64,000 nucleotides of DNA from Minisyncoccota bacterium. GTDB lineage: Bacteria > Patescibacteria > Paceibacteria > UBA9973 > UBA918. Below, one piece after another: positions 25,908-33,510 of the stretch. The notes under the pieces are model-generated. The model searched no databases, was not told the origin of the DNA, and saw only the letters and a program-made list of their open reading frames with translations. Location: positions 62,001 through 126,000 of the forward strand of contig JAIPIB010000001.1 in assembly GCA_021734905.1 (NCBI GenBank), given 5' to 3'. The first letter of the stretch is position 1. Every line of letters starts with the position of its first letter. The translations under genes and the position numbers were made by a program.

Positions 25908-26387
25908 ATGAGTAACTTTTTTCCAAAAGATACACCTTCGACCAAGAGGGAATTTTTGATTGAAGAGGTCAAATGTTCGGACGGAGTGTGTAAAACAAGG
26001 GTGACAAAAAATGGAACTTGTCTGAGTATGCAACCGTGGACGTTTGAAGAAAGTGTGCCATGGCAAGGAGGCTTCGCTACGGAATATTCAATTTGTTATG
26101 GTTGGGTACTTATAGTGAGTTTCGACAAAAAACGGCATCAGTTTTCCCACGAGGTCCTGGTTGCAAGTGTTCTTTGCAAGAGTAGGACACAAATAGATCC
26201 TAGCGTACCGCATGTTCTACTCTTGGGTCCGCGAGCGCGTATATCAATGTCTGGTGGTACTGAAATACCGAATAACGCAGTATATTCAGAAGTTGTTGAA
26301 TATGTTCATTCTCACGACAGTAATTATTGGAGGGAAAGAGTATGTGGTTTAACAACAGTAATTGATATCGCCATGAAGGATATTTAA
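25908..26387 (+). CDS. Hypothetical soluble protein
   Basis: This 159-residue product starting MSNFFPKDTPSTKREF is not recognised. It has five cysteines (as in EVKCSDGVC and YSICYGW) and no membrane segment. A perfect AGGAGG Shine-Dalgarno stands 5 bases before ATG 25908, so the GTG at 25902 is rejected. An intrinsic terminator follows one base after the stop. It is the largest of the Shine-Dalgarno-led orphans on the plus strand and lies at the edge of the glycan locus. Confidence 0.65.
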   Translation: MSNFFPKDTPSTKREFLIEEVKCSDGVCKTRVTKNGTCLSMQPWTFEESVPWQGGFATEYSICYGWVLIVSFDKKRHQFSHEVLVASVLCKSRTQIDPSVPHVLLLGPRARISMSGGTEIPNNAVYSEVVEYVHSHDSNYWRERVCGLTTVIDIAMKDI

Positions 26388-26388
26388 C

Positions 26389-26422
26389 CCCACCAAGTAC
26401 AAAATATTTGGTGGGAGTTTTT
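26389..26422 (+). terminator. Intrinsic terminator of the 25908 gene
   Basis: CCCACCAA/TTGGTGGG stem (11-nt loop) followed by AG and T5. The next gene starts 20 bases later. Confidence 0.85.
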
Positions 26423-26442
26423 ATGATACAATCAAAAATTAT

Positions 26443-27648
26443 ATGAAAAAAATACTTATTTTCTCTCTTGATTATTTACCAGGGACGATTAGTGGGGCCG
26501 AGGCAGCAATTCAAGAAATTACCGGACGTATTGACCCACGTGAGATTGAATTTCATATGGTGACCCTCTATTACGACAGTACAGTACCGCGCGTAGGGAA
26601 AATTGGGAATGTGCTCATTCACCGTGTTGGTATTTTTGGAAAACGAAATGCATCATTAGAAGAACGACGAAAATTTCCACTCCACTACAATAAGCACTAT
26701 TTCCAAATTATTGCGGGGGTTAAGGCGTTTTTTCTCCATAGGAAATATCACTATGATGGAGCATGGGCAATGATGGCGCACGGCACTGCTGTACCTGTTT
26801 CGATCTTCAATATACTTACTAGGGTACCCTATGCGCTTACGCTTCAAGAAGGAGATCCTCCTGAATATATTGAGCGAACCATGAAACCACTTTGGCCATT
26901 CTTTAAGCGTGGGTTTATGAACGCGACTGTTGTACAGGCAATCTCAGAATTTCTTGCTTCCTGGGCAAGAAAAATGGGACATGCAAAGCCTATTGAAATT
27001 ATTCGGAATGGTGCAAATCCTGAATCAATTGAACCTACATTCAAACAGGATAGTGTTGAAAAACTTAAGCATGAACTTGGAAAAAGAGACGGAGAAATTT
27101 ATCTTGTGAATACAGCGCGACTCGTAGATCAAAAGGGATTTGATACAACAATACGTGCGCTCTTGCTGCTTCCAGAACATATAAAATTACTCGTTGTTGG
27201 CGGCGGTCCTGCTGAAGGGAGCTTAAAAAAACTTACACACGAACTCGATCTTGGTGGCAGGGTTGTTTTTACAGGGCAAGTTGAACGAAGTGTTGTGACT
27301 CAGTACCGCATGGTATCAGATATCTTTGTGGGACCGTCGCGCTCAGAAGGTTTAGGGAATGCATTTCTTTCTGCCATGGCGTGTAGACTCCCTGTAATCG
27401 CAACGCAGGTAGGTGGAATTGCAGACTTTCTGTTTGATGCAAAACGAAATCCAGATAAAGAGACCACTGGGTGGGCAGTCGATCCGGATGAACCTGAACA
27501 AATTGCGCGAGCTGTTGAAGACATTATTTCTCACCCAGAGATAGTATCGCACGTTACAGAGACTGCCCGAAAAATGGTTGAGCAAGAATATAATTGGGAC
27601 ATCGTCTCAAAAAAGATGAGGGAACGTATCTTCGATAAACTAGTGTAG
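26443..27648 (+). CDS. GT4-family glycosyltransferase
   Basis: This 401-residue GT-B enzyme opens with KKILIFSLDYLPGTISGAEAAIQ, has LTLQEGDPPEYIE in the acceptor domain and VNTARLVDQKGFDTTIRAL at the start of the donor domain. It continues with LLVVGGGPAEGSLKKL and the E-x7-E SEGLGNAFLSAMA (first residue S-E, second position A-M-A, so the second glutamate is replaced). It is probably the first enzyme of the glycan locus. It converges with the kinase-like gene at 27640 with a 9-base overlap. Sugar and linkage are unknown. Confidence 0.83.
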   Translation: MKKILIFSLDYLPGTISGAEAAIQEITGRIDPREIEFHMVTLYYDSTVPRVGKIGNVLIHRVGIFGKRNASLEERRKFPLHYNKHYFQIIAGVKAFFLHRKYHYDGAWAMMAHGTAVPVSIFNILTRVPYALTLQEGDPPEYIERTMKPLWPFFKRGFMNATVVQAISEFLASWARKMGHAKPIEIIRNGANPESIEPTFKQDSVEKLKHELGKRDGEIYLVNTARLVDQKGFDTTIRALLLLPEHIKLLVVGGGPAEGSLKKLTHELDLGGRVVFTGQVERSVVTQYRMVSDIFVGPSRSEGLGNAFLSAMACRLPVIATQVGGIADFLFDAKRNPDKETTGWAVDPDEPEQIARAVEDIISHPEIVSHVTETARKMVEQEYNWDIVSKKMRERIFDKLV

Positions 27649-28746
27649 ACCTTTTTGTCTGGAGATTTCCTCGTTACTTCTTAACGAATCACGTTTTTTA
27701 GTATAGGCACTGATGATCGACTGTGGGACATCTTTTTCTTCAAGAACGCATGAAAGAACCGTCCCCCAGAATTGAATACGTGTAGTGTTTAATTCAAAGA
27801 GAGGACCGTTACTCTTTTTCAGACTCCGAGTGTAATACCAGATAATTTCCCCGAGGCGATATATACGCATTAAGCGAAGTGATTTGAACTCCTCAGGTGC
27901 TCGGTTGTCACGAACGTATGTCTCAAGTGCACGCTGAAGTGGGGGGTTGTAAAGCGTCATGAAGTTGATAAAACGTGCCCATCCTTCATATTTGTTACCG
28001 AAGGTGAGTGATGAATGATCAAGGAGGTATATGGTGTCGTCATTGATTCGAATATTGTGGGGAACAAAATCAGTATGGGTCAAAAAATTACAATATTGGT
28101 CAATAGTTACGATATTTTCTTTAAGGATTGTTTGGCTCTGTGTTAATGCAACACAGATGTCGTTACTGTCTCCTAGGCTGCTTGATATATTTTTATTAAA
28201 GTTAGTAAATGTCTGTATATATGAGTCCGCTGTGCGGATCCCGTAGATACGGGTAACTGATTTTTGATGTCTTGATGTTGTTGCATGAGCACTTTCTTGT
28301 CCTTTAAATGCTCGTAGTGCAAGAGAGAACTGCTCTTCAATAGATCGATCAAGGAAACTGCATGGTTGATCAATGAATCGTTGAATTGTGATAGTAAAAC
28401 CACGTTCATTGATGAATGCAACTTCTTGTGGGGAGTGGAACACTTCTCCCGCAAAATCAATTCTCTGGAGGAAATCTCGACACAGACGTTCGTGTTTAAT
28501 TTCATGTTTTCCTCCTGATTCACGCGTTGCTTTAATTATAACTTTTGACATATCAGGCGCTACTCCTGTAAGGATAAGTTTCCTTCCACTTGATGTCGTC
28601 ACGGCTTGCATGAGGTAGCGCTCACCTTGTAGATGTTTTTGCTCTGCATCAAGGATGTATCCATGTGCAGCAAGAAGAGGGTTGAGGACTTCAAGTTCTT
28701 GAGCGCAGTAGTTTTCCCATTCAGTTTTGTGATTCGTGCTGTTCAT
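27640..28746 (-). CDS. Aminoglycoside phosphotransferase-like kinase
   Basis: The 368-residue protein has a kinase-like fold of the APH/choline kinase type. The N-terminal lobe has GERYLMQAVTTSSGRKLILTG and KVIIKATRES (likely ATP lysine). The catalytic loop is HTDFVPHNIRI, and the metal site is YLLDHSS (in place of the usual DWE). Such enzymes in glycan loci phosphorylate a sugar or a small alcohol. The substrate is unknown, and the odd LDHSS may mean altered activity. It starts inside the end of the preceding minus-strand gene (ATGA overlap), so the two form an operon. Confidence 0.65.
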   Translation of the reverse strand: MNSTNHKTEWENYCAQELEVLNPLLAAHGYILDAEQKHLQGERYLMQAVTTSSGRKLILTGVAPDMSKVIIKATRESGGKHEIKHERLCRDFLQRIDFAGEVFHSPQEVAFINERGFTITIQRFIDQPCSFLDRSIEEQFSLALRAFKGQESAHATTSRHQKSVTRIYGIRTADSYIQTFTNFNKNISSSLGDSNDICVALTQSQTILKENIVTIDQYCNFLTHTDFVPHNIRINDDTIYLLDHSSLTFGNKYEGWARFINFMTLYNPPLQRALETYVRDNRAPEEFKSLRLMRIYRLGEIIWYYTRSLKKSNGPLFELNTTRIQFWGTVLSCVLEEKDVPQSIISAYTKKRDSLRSNEEISRQKGLH

Positions 28747-29321
28747 AATTTAAAAATTGAAATCAGTTTTGAAATGTGATCTTCCCATGATTTCTCAAAA
28801 TGCAAAAAGGCAGCGGTGGGGAAATCACTAAAGGGAAGAATTTCTGGACGTGGGAGTGGACGCTCAACACAATACTGCTGTGATCCAACATTGAATTTTG
28901 AATGCGTAATGATTGCACTCATGCGCCGTATTGTGTTGTTGAGGATGCTCCGAAGGAGGGGGAGTTTCAATGAATTCTGCAATGATGTTTCGTCACCAAG
29001 TCGCATAAAAATTGGTTTTGATGAAAAAAAAGATAGAACAAAAATAGGCACCTCAACTGAAGGACCATTCTGTGAGTAGATACAGTCAAATTTTTTAGAC
29101 ATCTGTAGAAGTGTCAAAGTGAAACGCACAACTCTAATAGGTAATGATGAAGATTTTTCTAGGGCAGTAATTTCGACATTGGAGATTGTTTCAGGAATGT
29201 GTCCATAGGTAAGTATTTCTACAGTATTTTGTGAAGAGAGACGAGTCGCAAGCTCTTTAACATAGGCTGCAGGCCCTGCAATATCAGGTGGGTAGAGGGG
29301 TGAAATGAGTAGGATACGCAT
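28743..29321 (-). CDS. Truncated GT4 glycosyltransferase, N-terminal domain only
   Basis: The 192 residues begin MRILLISPLYPPDIAGPAAYVKELA, the classic GT4 N-terminus with the PP-I-G-PA loop. They run through YSQNGPSVEVPIFV and PIFMRLGDET and end at about the domain border with PFSDFPTAAFLHFEKSWEDHISKL. The nucleotide-sugar-binding domain is missing; the last 15 residues resemble the helical end of a full-length enzyme, as after an internal deletion. TATAGT lies 6 nt before the ATG (leaderless). It is translationally coupled to the kinase-like gene. Confidence 0.72.
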   Translation of the reverse strand: MRILLISPLYPPDIAGPAAYVKELATRLSSQNTVEILTYGHIPETISNVEITALEKSSSLPIRVVRFTLTLLQMSKKFDCIYSQNGPSVEVPIFVLSFFSSKPIFMRLGDETSLQNSLKLPLLRSILNNTIRRMSAIITHSKFNVGSQQYCVERPLPRPEILPFSDFPTAAFLHFEKSWEDHISKLISIFKL

Positions 29322-29430
29322 GATGGTACTATAACAATCTTTTGGAAAATAGGTACTCCTTAGAACTGAATGAGTGTAAGAATGGTTTTTGAATTAGACA
29401 GGAACTGGGGCACGTATTAGTATTGGATTA

Positions 29431-30639
29431 ATGAACTTTGCACTGGTACTCGATGGGCAACTCAAAAGTGCACTTTCAGCGGTACGCTCATTGGGGCGAG
29501 CGGGTGTGTCTACGTGTGTAGGAGCAGAACGAGAAACAGGAATGGCTCTTCACTCACGATATACAAAAGAACGATTTGTATATCCTTCACCCTATACTCA
29601 TCAAAAAGAATTTATCGCATCAATAAAAGACGAGGCAGCGCGGTTGGGCGGGAAGCCTCTCGTGTATGCATTTAGTGATGCGACATATCTTTCCCTGCAT
29701 ATGCATCGGGAAGTTCTCTCGGAATATGTAACTTGCGTTTTCCCAGACCTGAAGTCAGTTGAAATTGCTTTTGATAAGGCCGCTACGTATTCACTTGCTC
29801 ATGTATCAGCAATCCCGACTATCGCAACGTATATGCCAGAGGCCGTAGAGGAAGTACGACGACTCGCCGAAACACTTGTGTATCCAGCAGTAATAAAGGC
29901 CCGCCGAAGCGTCACGTGGAAAGATGGGGTTGGGATATTTGGTAGCACGACATTTGTTCACAGTAAGGAAGAGTGTGAAAAAGTATTTCAATTCCATAAG
30001 GAAAGTTTTGGAGAAGCACCACTCGTGCAAGATTTTATCCTTGGTGAAGAATATGGAGTTGAGATGCTTGTTCAGAAAGGGTTGGTGTATGCGAGTGTGG
30101 CTCACCACCGAATTCGGTCGCTTTCTCCAACAGGAGGTGCTTCGGTGGTGAAGGAGATCCTTGGTGAGTGCGAGCTTAAAACTGTGCTTGAGGAATACTC
30201 GTCAGTCCTTGTCTCGAGGCTCGTGTGGACAGGACCAATTATGGTTGAATTTAAAGTTGATAGTGATACAAGAGAACCGAAGCTTATGGAAATAAACGGG
30301 CGTTTTTGGGGATCGTTACCCCTTGCCGTCGCTTCTGGAGTTGATATGCCGTACTTATACTACGAGCGAGAATATGAAAAGAAAGAGATATTGAAGACAG
30401 TATCGCTGAGAGAAGACGTTGTAACAAGGCACTTTTTGGGGGACGTGAGACATCTTTTGCGTGTATTTTTTTCACGAGACAAGATGCGCCCATACCTGTA
30501 TCCCAAAAGACTAACTGCACTACGAAATTTTTTTACTGTACCAAATTGCACAGTGAGTGATGTGTGGTCGTGGAATGATCTGAAGCCAGTGCTCATGGAA
30601 TTTATTGATATATTTAATAAACATATTTTAGGAAAATAA
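29431..30639 (+). CDS. ATP-grasp carboxylate-amine ligase
   Basis: The 402-residue ATP-grasp protein would join an amine to a carboxylate through an acyl phosphate. It has ALVLDGQLKSALSAVRSLGRAGV at the N-terminus, YPAVIKARRSVTWKDG (ATP lysine), LVQDFILGEEYGVEMLV, GPIMVEFKVD and LMEINGRFWGSLPLA, which holds the metal-binding glutamate and asparagine. The family is often found in glycan loci, where it may attach an amino acid to a sugar. TAGTAT stands 7 nt before the ATG. The acceptor is unknown. Confidence 0.8.
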   Translation: MNFALVLDGQLKSALSAVRSLGRAGVSTCVGAERETGMALHSRYTKERFVYPSPYTHQKEFIASIKDEAARLGGKPLVYAFSDATYLSLHMHREVLSEYVTCVFPDLKSVEIAFDKAATYSLAHVSAIPTIATYMPEAVEEVRRLAETLVYPAVIKARRSVTWKDGVGIFGSTTFVHSKEECEKVFQFHKESFGEAPLVQDFILGEEYGVEMLVQKGLVYASVAHHRIRSLSPTGGASVVKEILGECELKTVLEEYSSVLVSRLVWTGPIMVEFKVDSDTREPKLMEINGRFWGSLPLAVASGVDMPYLYYEREYEKKEILKTVSLREDVVTRHFLGDVRHLLRVFFSRDKMRPYLYPKRLTALRNFFTVPNCTVSDVWSWNDLKPVLMEFIDIFNKHILGK

Positions 30640-30662
30640 ACGACTCTCATACCACTTTGCAC

Positions 30663-30702
30663 ATTACTTTTATTATGTACGGTCGTATATAATAAAAGTA
30701 AT
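30663..30702. promoter_or_regulatory. 40-bp palindromic site, left copy
   Basis: Outer arms of 14 bp are exact reverse complements, and the inner TACG-GT-CGTA continues the symmetry with one mismatch pair between. It lies 12 bases before the PaaX/Cas2-like gene. It shares 32 of 40 positions with the site at 31289, including the central ACGGTCG. Confidence 0.8.
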
Positions 30703-30714
30703 ACTAAGATACTT

Positions 30715-31287
30715 ATGAAACCGTTTGATGAGCAAAAATTTCATACAAAGAGTCGAGTAAATATAGAAGGAGTAATACTGAAGTCACTTGCGCTTGCAGG
30801 GCTAGTAACAATTGCTGTTATTGCACCAAATGCACTCCAGCTCCTCAAGTATCTCGACAAGGATAGGCGACGTAAAAAGAATCCAAAACATCTTATCGAC
30901 GAAGCACTCGCAAGACTTGTCACAAAGAAATTTATTAGTATTTCAAAAAATGGTCAGTTATTCCTGACGAAGGAAGGGGAGAGAAAACTGCACATGATTG
31001 AACATGGTGTCTACCCACTCCCAAAGATAAAATGGGATAAGAAATGGAGGATCGTATCATTTGATGTGAGTGAAAAGAGGAGAAAAAGTCGAGATAAGCT
31101 CAGATTACTTCTTCGACAGGTCGGATTTGTTCGATTACAAGATAGCGTGTGGGTGTACCCATATGATGTTGAAGATGTGGTTAATCTTATCAAAACAGGA
31201 AGTTTTCTTGGAAAGGAGATACTCTACATGACAGTACATACCACAGGTAAAGATGTTGAATTAAAATCACACTTCAAACTTTCTTGA
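30715..31287 (+). CDS. PaaX-like regulator with Cas2-like C-terminal domain
   Basis: The 190-residue protein starts with a hydrophobic segment and a winged-helix-like region (LKYLDKDRRRKKNPKHLIDEALARLVTKKFISISKNGQLFLTKEGERKL). It then has a ferredoxin-like domain, KWRIVSFDVSEKRRKSRDKLRLLL and VRLQDSVWVYPYD, of the kind shared by PaaX and Cas2. The first Cas2 strand has an aspartate in SFDV. No cas1 or CRISPR array is present, so a role in adaptation is unlikely. Two 40-bp palindromic sites flank it, suggesting self-regulation or a small mobile unit. It sits between glycan genes. Confidence 0.72.
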   Translation: MKPFDEQKFHTKSRVNIEGVILKSLALAGLVTIAVIAPNALQLLKYLDKDRRRKKNPKHLIDEALARLVTKKFISISKNGQLFLTKEGERKLHMIEHGVYPLPKIKWDKKWRIVSFDVSEKRRKSRDKLRLLLRQVGFVRLQDSVWVYPYDVEDVVNLIKTGSFLGKEILYMTVHTTGKDVELKSHFKLS

Positions 31288-31288
31288 T

Positions 31289-31328
31289 ATTACTTTTATT
31301 CTCAACGGTCGGATACTGTAAAAGTAAC
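31289..31328. promoter_or_regulatory. 40-bp palindromic site, right copy
   Basis: It begins one base after the PaaX/Cas2-like stop. Outer arms ATTACTTTTA/TAAAAGTAA and the core ACGGTCG match the left copy; the inner arms are less symmetric. Confidence 0.75.
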
Positions 31329-31381
31329 TGTGATTGTTTGGTAGGTGGGCAGGTTGTAGGTATTTGTGTATACTTTTTGGT

Positions 31382-32191
31382 ATGGAAATGAAAGAATATA
31401 AAGGAATATTGCATTGTCATTCAACCTATTCGTATGATGCAAAGCTCTCACTCCTTGAGCTTAAGAAGTTATTTCAGGAGAAAGGTTTGAGTTTTGTGTG
31501 CATGACCGAACATGTAGATGAACTGACACCAGAGCGATCCGAAGAATTCGTCCGTGAGTGTGAAGTACTCTCGGATGACTCATTCCGATTCATCCCAGGC
31601 TTTGAAGTGCCTTATAAGCACGCGCATATTCTTATGATAGGTATGCGCGAATTCTTAGGGAAGTACGCGTCGACTCTTGAGGTTTTAAAAACATGGACAA
31701 GCAAGGCAGAGTTTGTTGTTCTTGCACACCCTGTCCGAAATCACTTCGAAGTTGAGGATGGACTCCTAGAACAAATTGATGCCCTTGAAGTATGGAACCA
31801 GCAATATGAGGGAAAGCGTGTGCCACGAACTCGCTCCGTCACACTTCTTGATGGGTTGCGAAAACAAAAACCATTGCTTCTTGCAGTAGGTGGTGTTGAT
31901 TTTCATCGAACAGAACATTTTGGATCACCAGTAACAACTCTCAGTGTTGAGAAACTTACAGAGGCGACAATATTAGAAAAATTGCAGACAGGAGCGTACA
32001 GTGTTTCTTCAGATAAAGCATTTTTCTACGGAACGTTACCAAATAGTGTTGGGCTACTTAGAGCTCACAGACTTGAAAGTTTAGTATCAGTCACCGTAAT
32101 CGTAATGGGGAAGTTTGTTAATAAAATACTTGCGTCGCTCGGGCTCTCTCTTCCAAAATCCTTCAGAAACATCATCCGAAAGCGACTTTGA
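31382..32191 (+). CDS. PHP-domain phosphoesterase
   Basis: The 269-residue protein has the PHP metal site: GILHCHSTYSYDAKLS (H-x-H), CMTEHVDEL, FIPGFEV, LAHPVRNHFE and GGVDFHRTEHFG. Such proteins hydrolyse phosphoesters; in glycan loci some act as tyrosine phosphatases or sugar phosphatases. TATACT lies 7 nt before ATG 31382, so the GTG at 31334 is rejected. A C-terminal segment of about 45 residues is basic and hydrophobic (VTVIVMGKFVNKILASLG) and may touch the membrane. Confidence 0.8.
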   Translation: MEMKEYKGILHCHSTYSYDAKLSLLELKKLFQEKGLSFVCMTEHVDELTPERSEEFVRECEVLSDDSFRFIPGFEVPYKHAHILMIGMREFLGKYASTLEVLKTWTSKAEFVVLAHPVRNHFEVEDGLLEQIDALEVWNQQYEGKRVPRTRSVTLLDGLRKQKPLLLAVGGVDFHRTEHFGSPVTTLSVEKLTEATILEKLQTGAYSVSSDKAFFYGTLPNSVGLLRAHRLESLVSVTVIVMGKFVNKILASLGLSLPKSFRNIIRKRL

Positions 32192-32214
32192 CAGGTAAAC
32201 ATTTTAATTGTACT

Positions 32215-32345
32215 GCCACTGGCTCGTCAACGAGGTGGCCCTAACTACACGTCTGCCATTTTGGCAAGTTAGGCCTTCGAATAGGCCCACTGAGACCAAG
32301 TAAGATTCAATTAGCCTCGACGCGCAAGCGCGTCGAGGCTAATCT
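32215..32345 (+). ncRNA. Candidate small structured RNA with terminator
   Basis: In the gene-free 204-bp gap, GCCAC-tgg-CTCGT-ca-ACGAG-GTGGC (32215-32239) forms a nearly continuous 10-bp stem. CCTAACT (32240-32246) pairs with AGTTAGG (32267-32273) around an inner GCCA/TGGC hairpin. A perfect 15-bp stem with loop CAAG (32310-32343) then ends the unit. Two stacked stems followed by a terminator suggest a small RNA or a 3' structured tail of the PHP gene. The family is unknown and the strand is not certain. Confidence 0.4.
32310..32343 (+). terminator. Terminator-like hairpin after the PHP gene
   Basis: A perfect 15-bp stem, ATTAGCCTCGACGCG and its complement, with loop CAAG. The T-run that follows is weak. 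Confidence 0.65.
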
Positions 32346-32374
32346 ATTTAAGCTCGATATTATTTCCCCATCAT

Positions 32375-32402
32375 AAAATAGTACGATCGATCGTACTATT
32401 TT
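32375..32402. terminator. 28-bp perfect palindrome at a gene end
   Basis: AAAATAGTACGATC and its exact reverse complement with no spacer. It covers the stop region of the deacetylase at 32396 and ends in T4 on both strands, so it may terminate both. Confidence 0.65.
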
Positions 32403-33382
32403 GGAGTGAGATCGCTTATCGATGTGCTTTGCATTTTGTACTTAGTTTGGAGCATTTTAAAGTGCGTGAGGATGTCTTCGAGGTTTTTGAAATTTTCTTC
32501 TTGGTCGATGCCAAAATTATGTGGGTGCCACCAGAGATGGAAGACCTGGTCGTTTTTTGCGGCATGTGACATGGCATTTTTAATACGTCGCATACGGAGT
32601 GGCTCAAAGAGTCGAAGAGTACTATTCCATGGACGGAAAAAACGACTGGAAGGAATGTTTACTGGAAAATTCTTAACTCTTTCAGGAAGTGAGTAGGTGT
32701 GATATCCGCTGATGTTAACGTAGTGATCGAGAAGACGAAGTGCGCGTATGAAGAGTGATTGTGAGGAATCCTTTCTAGGTTTGTAGAGAAAATGATTTTC
32801 ATTGCCTCTGTATGTTTTTAGACCTTTTTCAGAACAAACTCGCAAAGCTTCTTTGTCAGTTTGATTTCTAGGGAAGACTATTGAGGTGGCATGTATGTCA
32901 TACGTTTGAGCAATACGATTGAAGGCGTCGATGTCTGCCTCAAATATTTCACCGCTATTTTTATGGCCATCGATGCAGTAGTAGTGCGAGAAGGTATGAT
33001 TCCCAATTTCTTGATGTGGTGTGCTTAGAATTTTCTTAACAAGACTTTCTCCAAAGTGGTACTTGTCGGCAGACTCATCAGTACCGATTGAGGATGTCTC
33101 GATGTATTGATAAGATGAAACATTCATATCTTCATACGTTGGTCGTAGTTCCTTTGGCGGAAGAAGAGAAAGGAGTTCTTCTCTGTCGCGCGCCATAAGC
33201 ATTCCGACAGTTGCCCATGTTGCATGAATCCCGTATCTTTCAAAAATTTCGAGTATTCGAGGAATAGCAGTTTGCTCCCCCAAGATTCTTTCTCCGTACT
33301 CAGCCAAAGTGACTTTATCAAACATGCCCCAAAAGAGCTCAAAATCAAGTGAAACAACGAAATAGCTTTTGTGCCTTTCCAT
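32396..33382 (-). CDS. Polysaccharide deacetylase-family protein
   Basis: The 328-residue protein has a NodB-like barrel: FVVSLDFELFWG (metal aspartate), YGIHATWATVGMLM, EIGNHTFSHYYC (H-x3-H motif, residues near 130) and VFPRNQ. It would remove an acetyl group from an N-acetyl sugar in the polymer or its precursor. The longer form with an ELFWG start belongs to a subgroup common in exopolysaccharide loci. There is no signal peptide. TATAGT lies 6 nt before the ATG, so the message is probably leaderless. Confidence 0.82.
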   Translation of the reverse strand: MERHKSYFVVSLDFELFWGMFDKVTLAEYGERILGEQTAIPRILEIFERYGIHATWATVGMLMARDREELLSLLPPKELRPTYEDMNVSSYQYIETSSIGTDESADKYHFGESLVKKILSTPHQEIGNHTFSHYYCIDGHKNSGEIFEADIDAFNRIAQTYDIHATSIVFPRNQTDKEALRVCSEKGLKTYRGNENHFLYKPRKDSSQSLFIRALRLLDHYVNISGYHTYSLPERVKNFPVNIPSSRFFRPWNSTLRLFEPLRMRRIKNAMSHAAKNDQVFHLWWHPHNFGIDQEENFKNLEDILTHFKMLQTKYKMQSTSISDLTPK

Positions 33383-33510
33383 GGTGTAACTATACGCTGC
33401 TAATCAGGGTTTTAAAAGTGAATGAGAAAACTGCTAGATCAAAGGAGAAAAACTTTAAGACTTGATAATTCTAATTAATCCTAGATTCTATTACTGTCTT
33501 CGTGCATACT

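Noticed and set aside
30715..31287. Cas2 of a CRISPR system
   Set aside because: No cas1, effector or array in the window; the protein has an added winged-helix-like N-terminal part, which fits the PaaX-like group.
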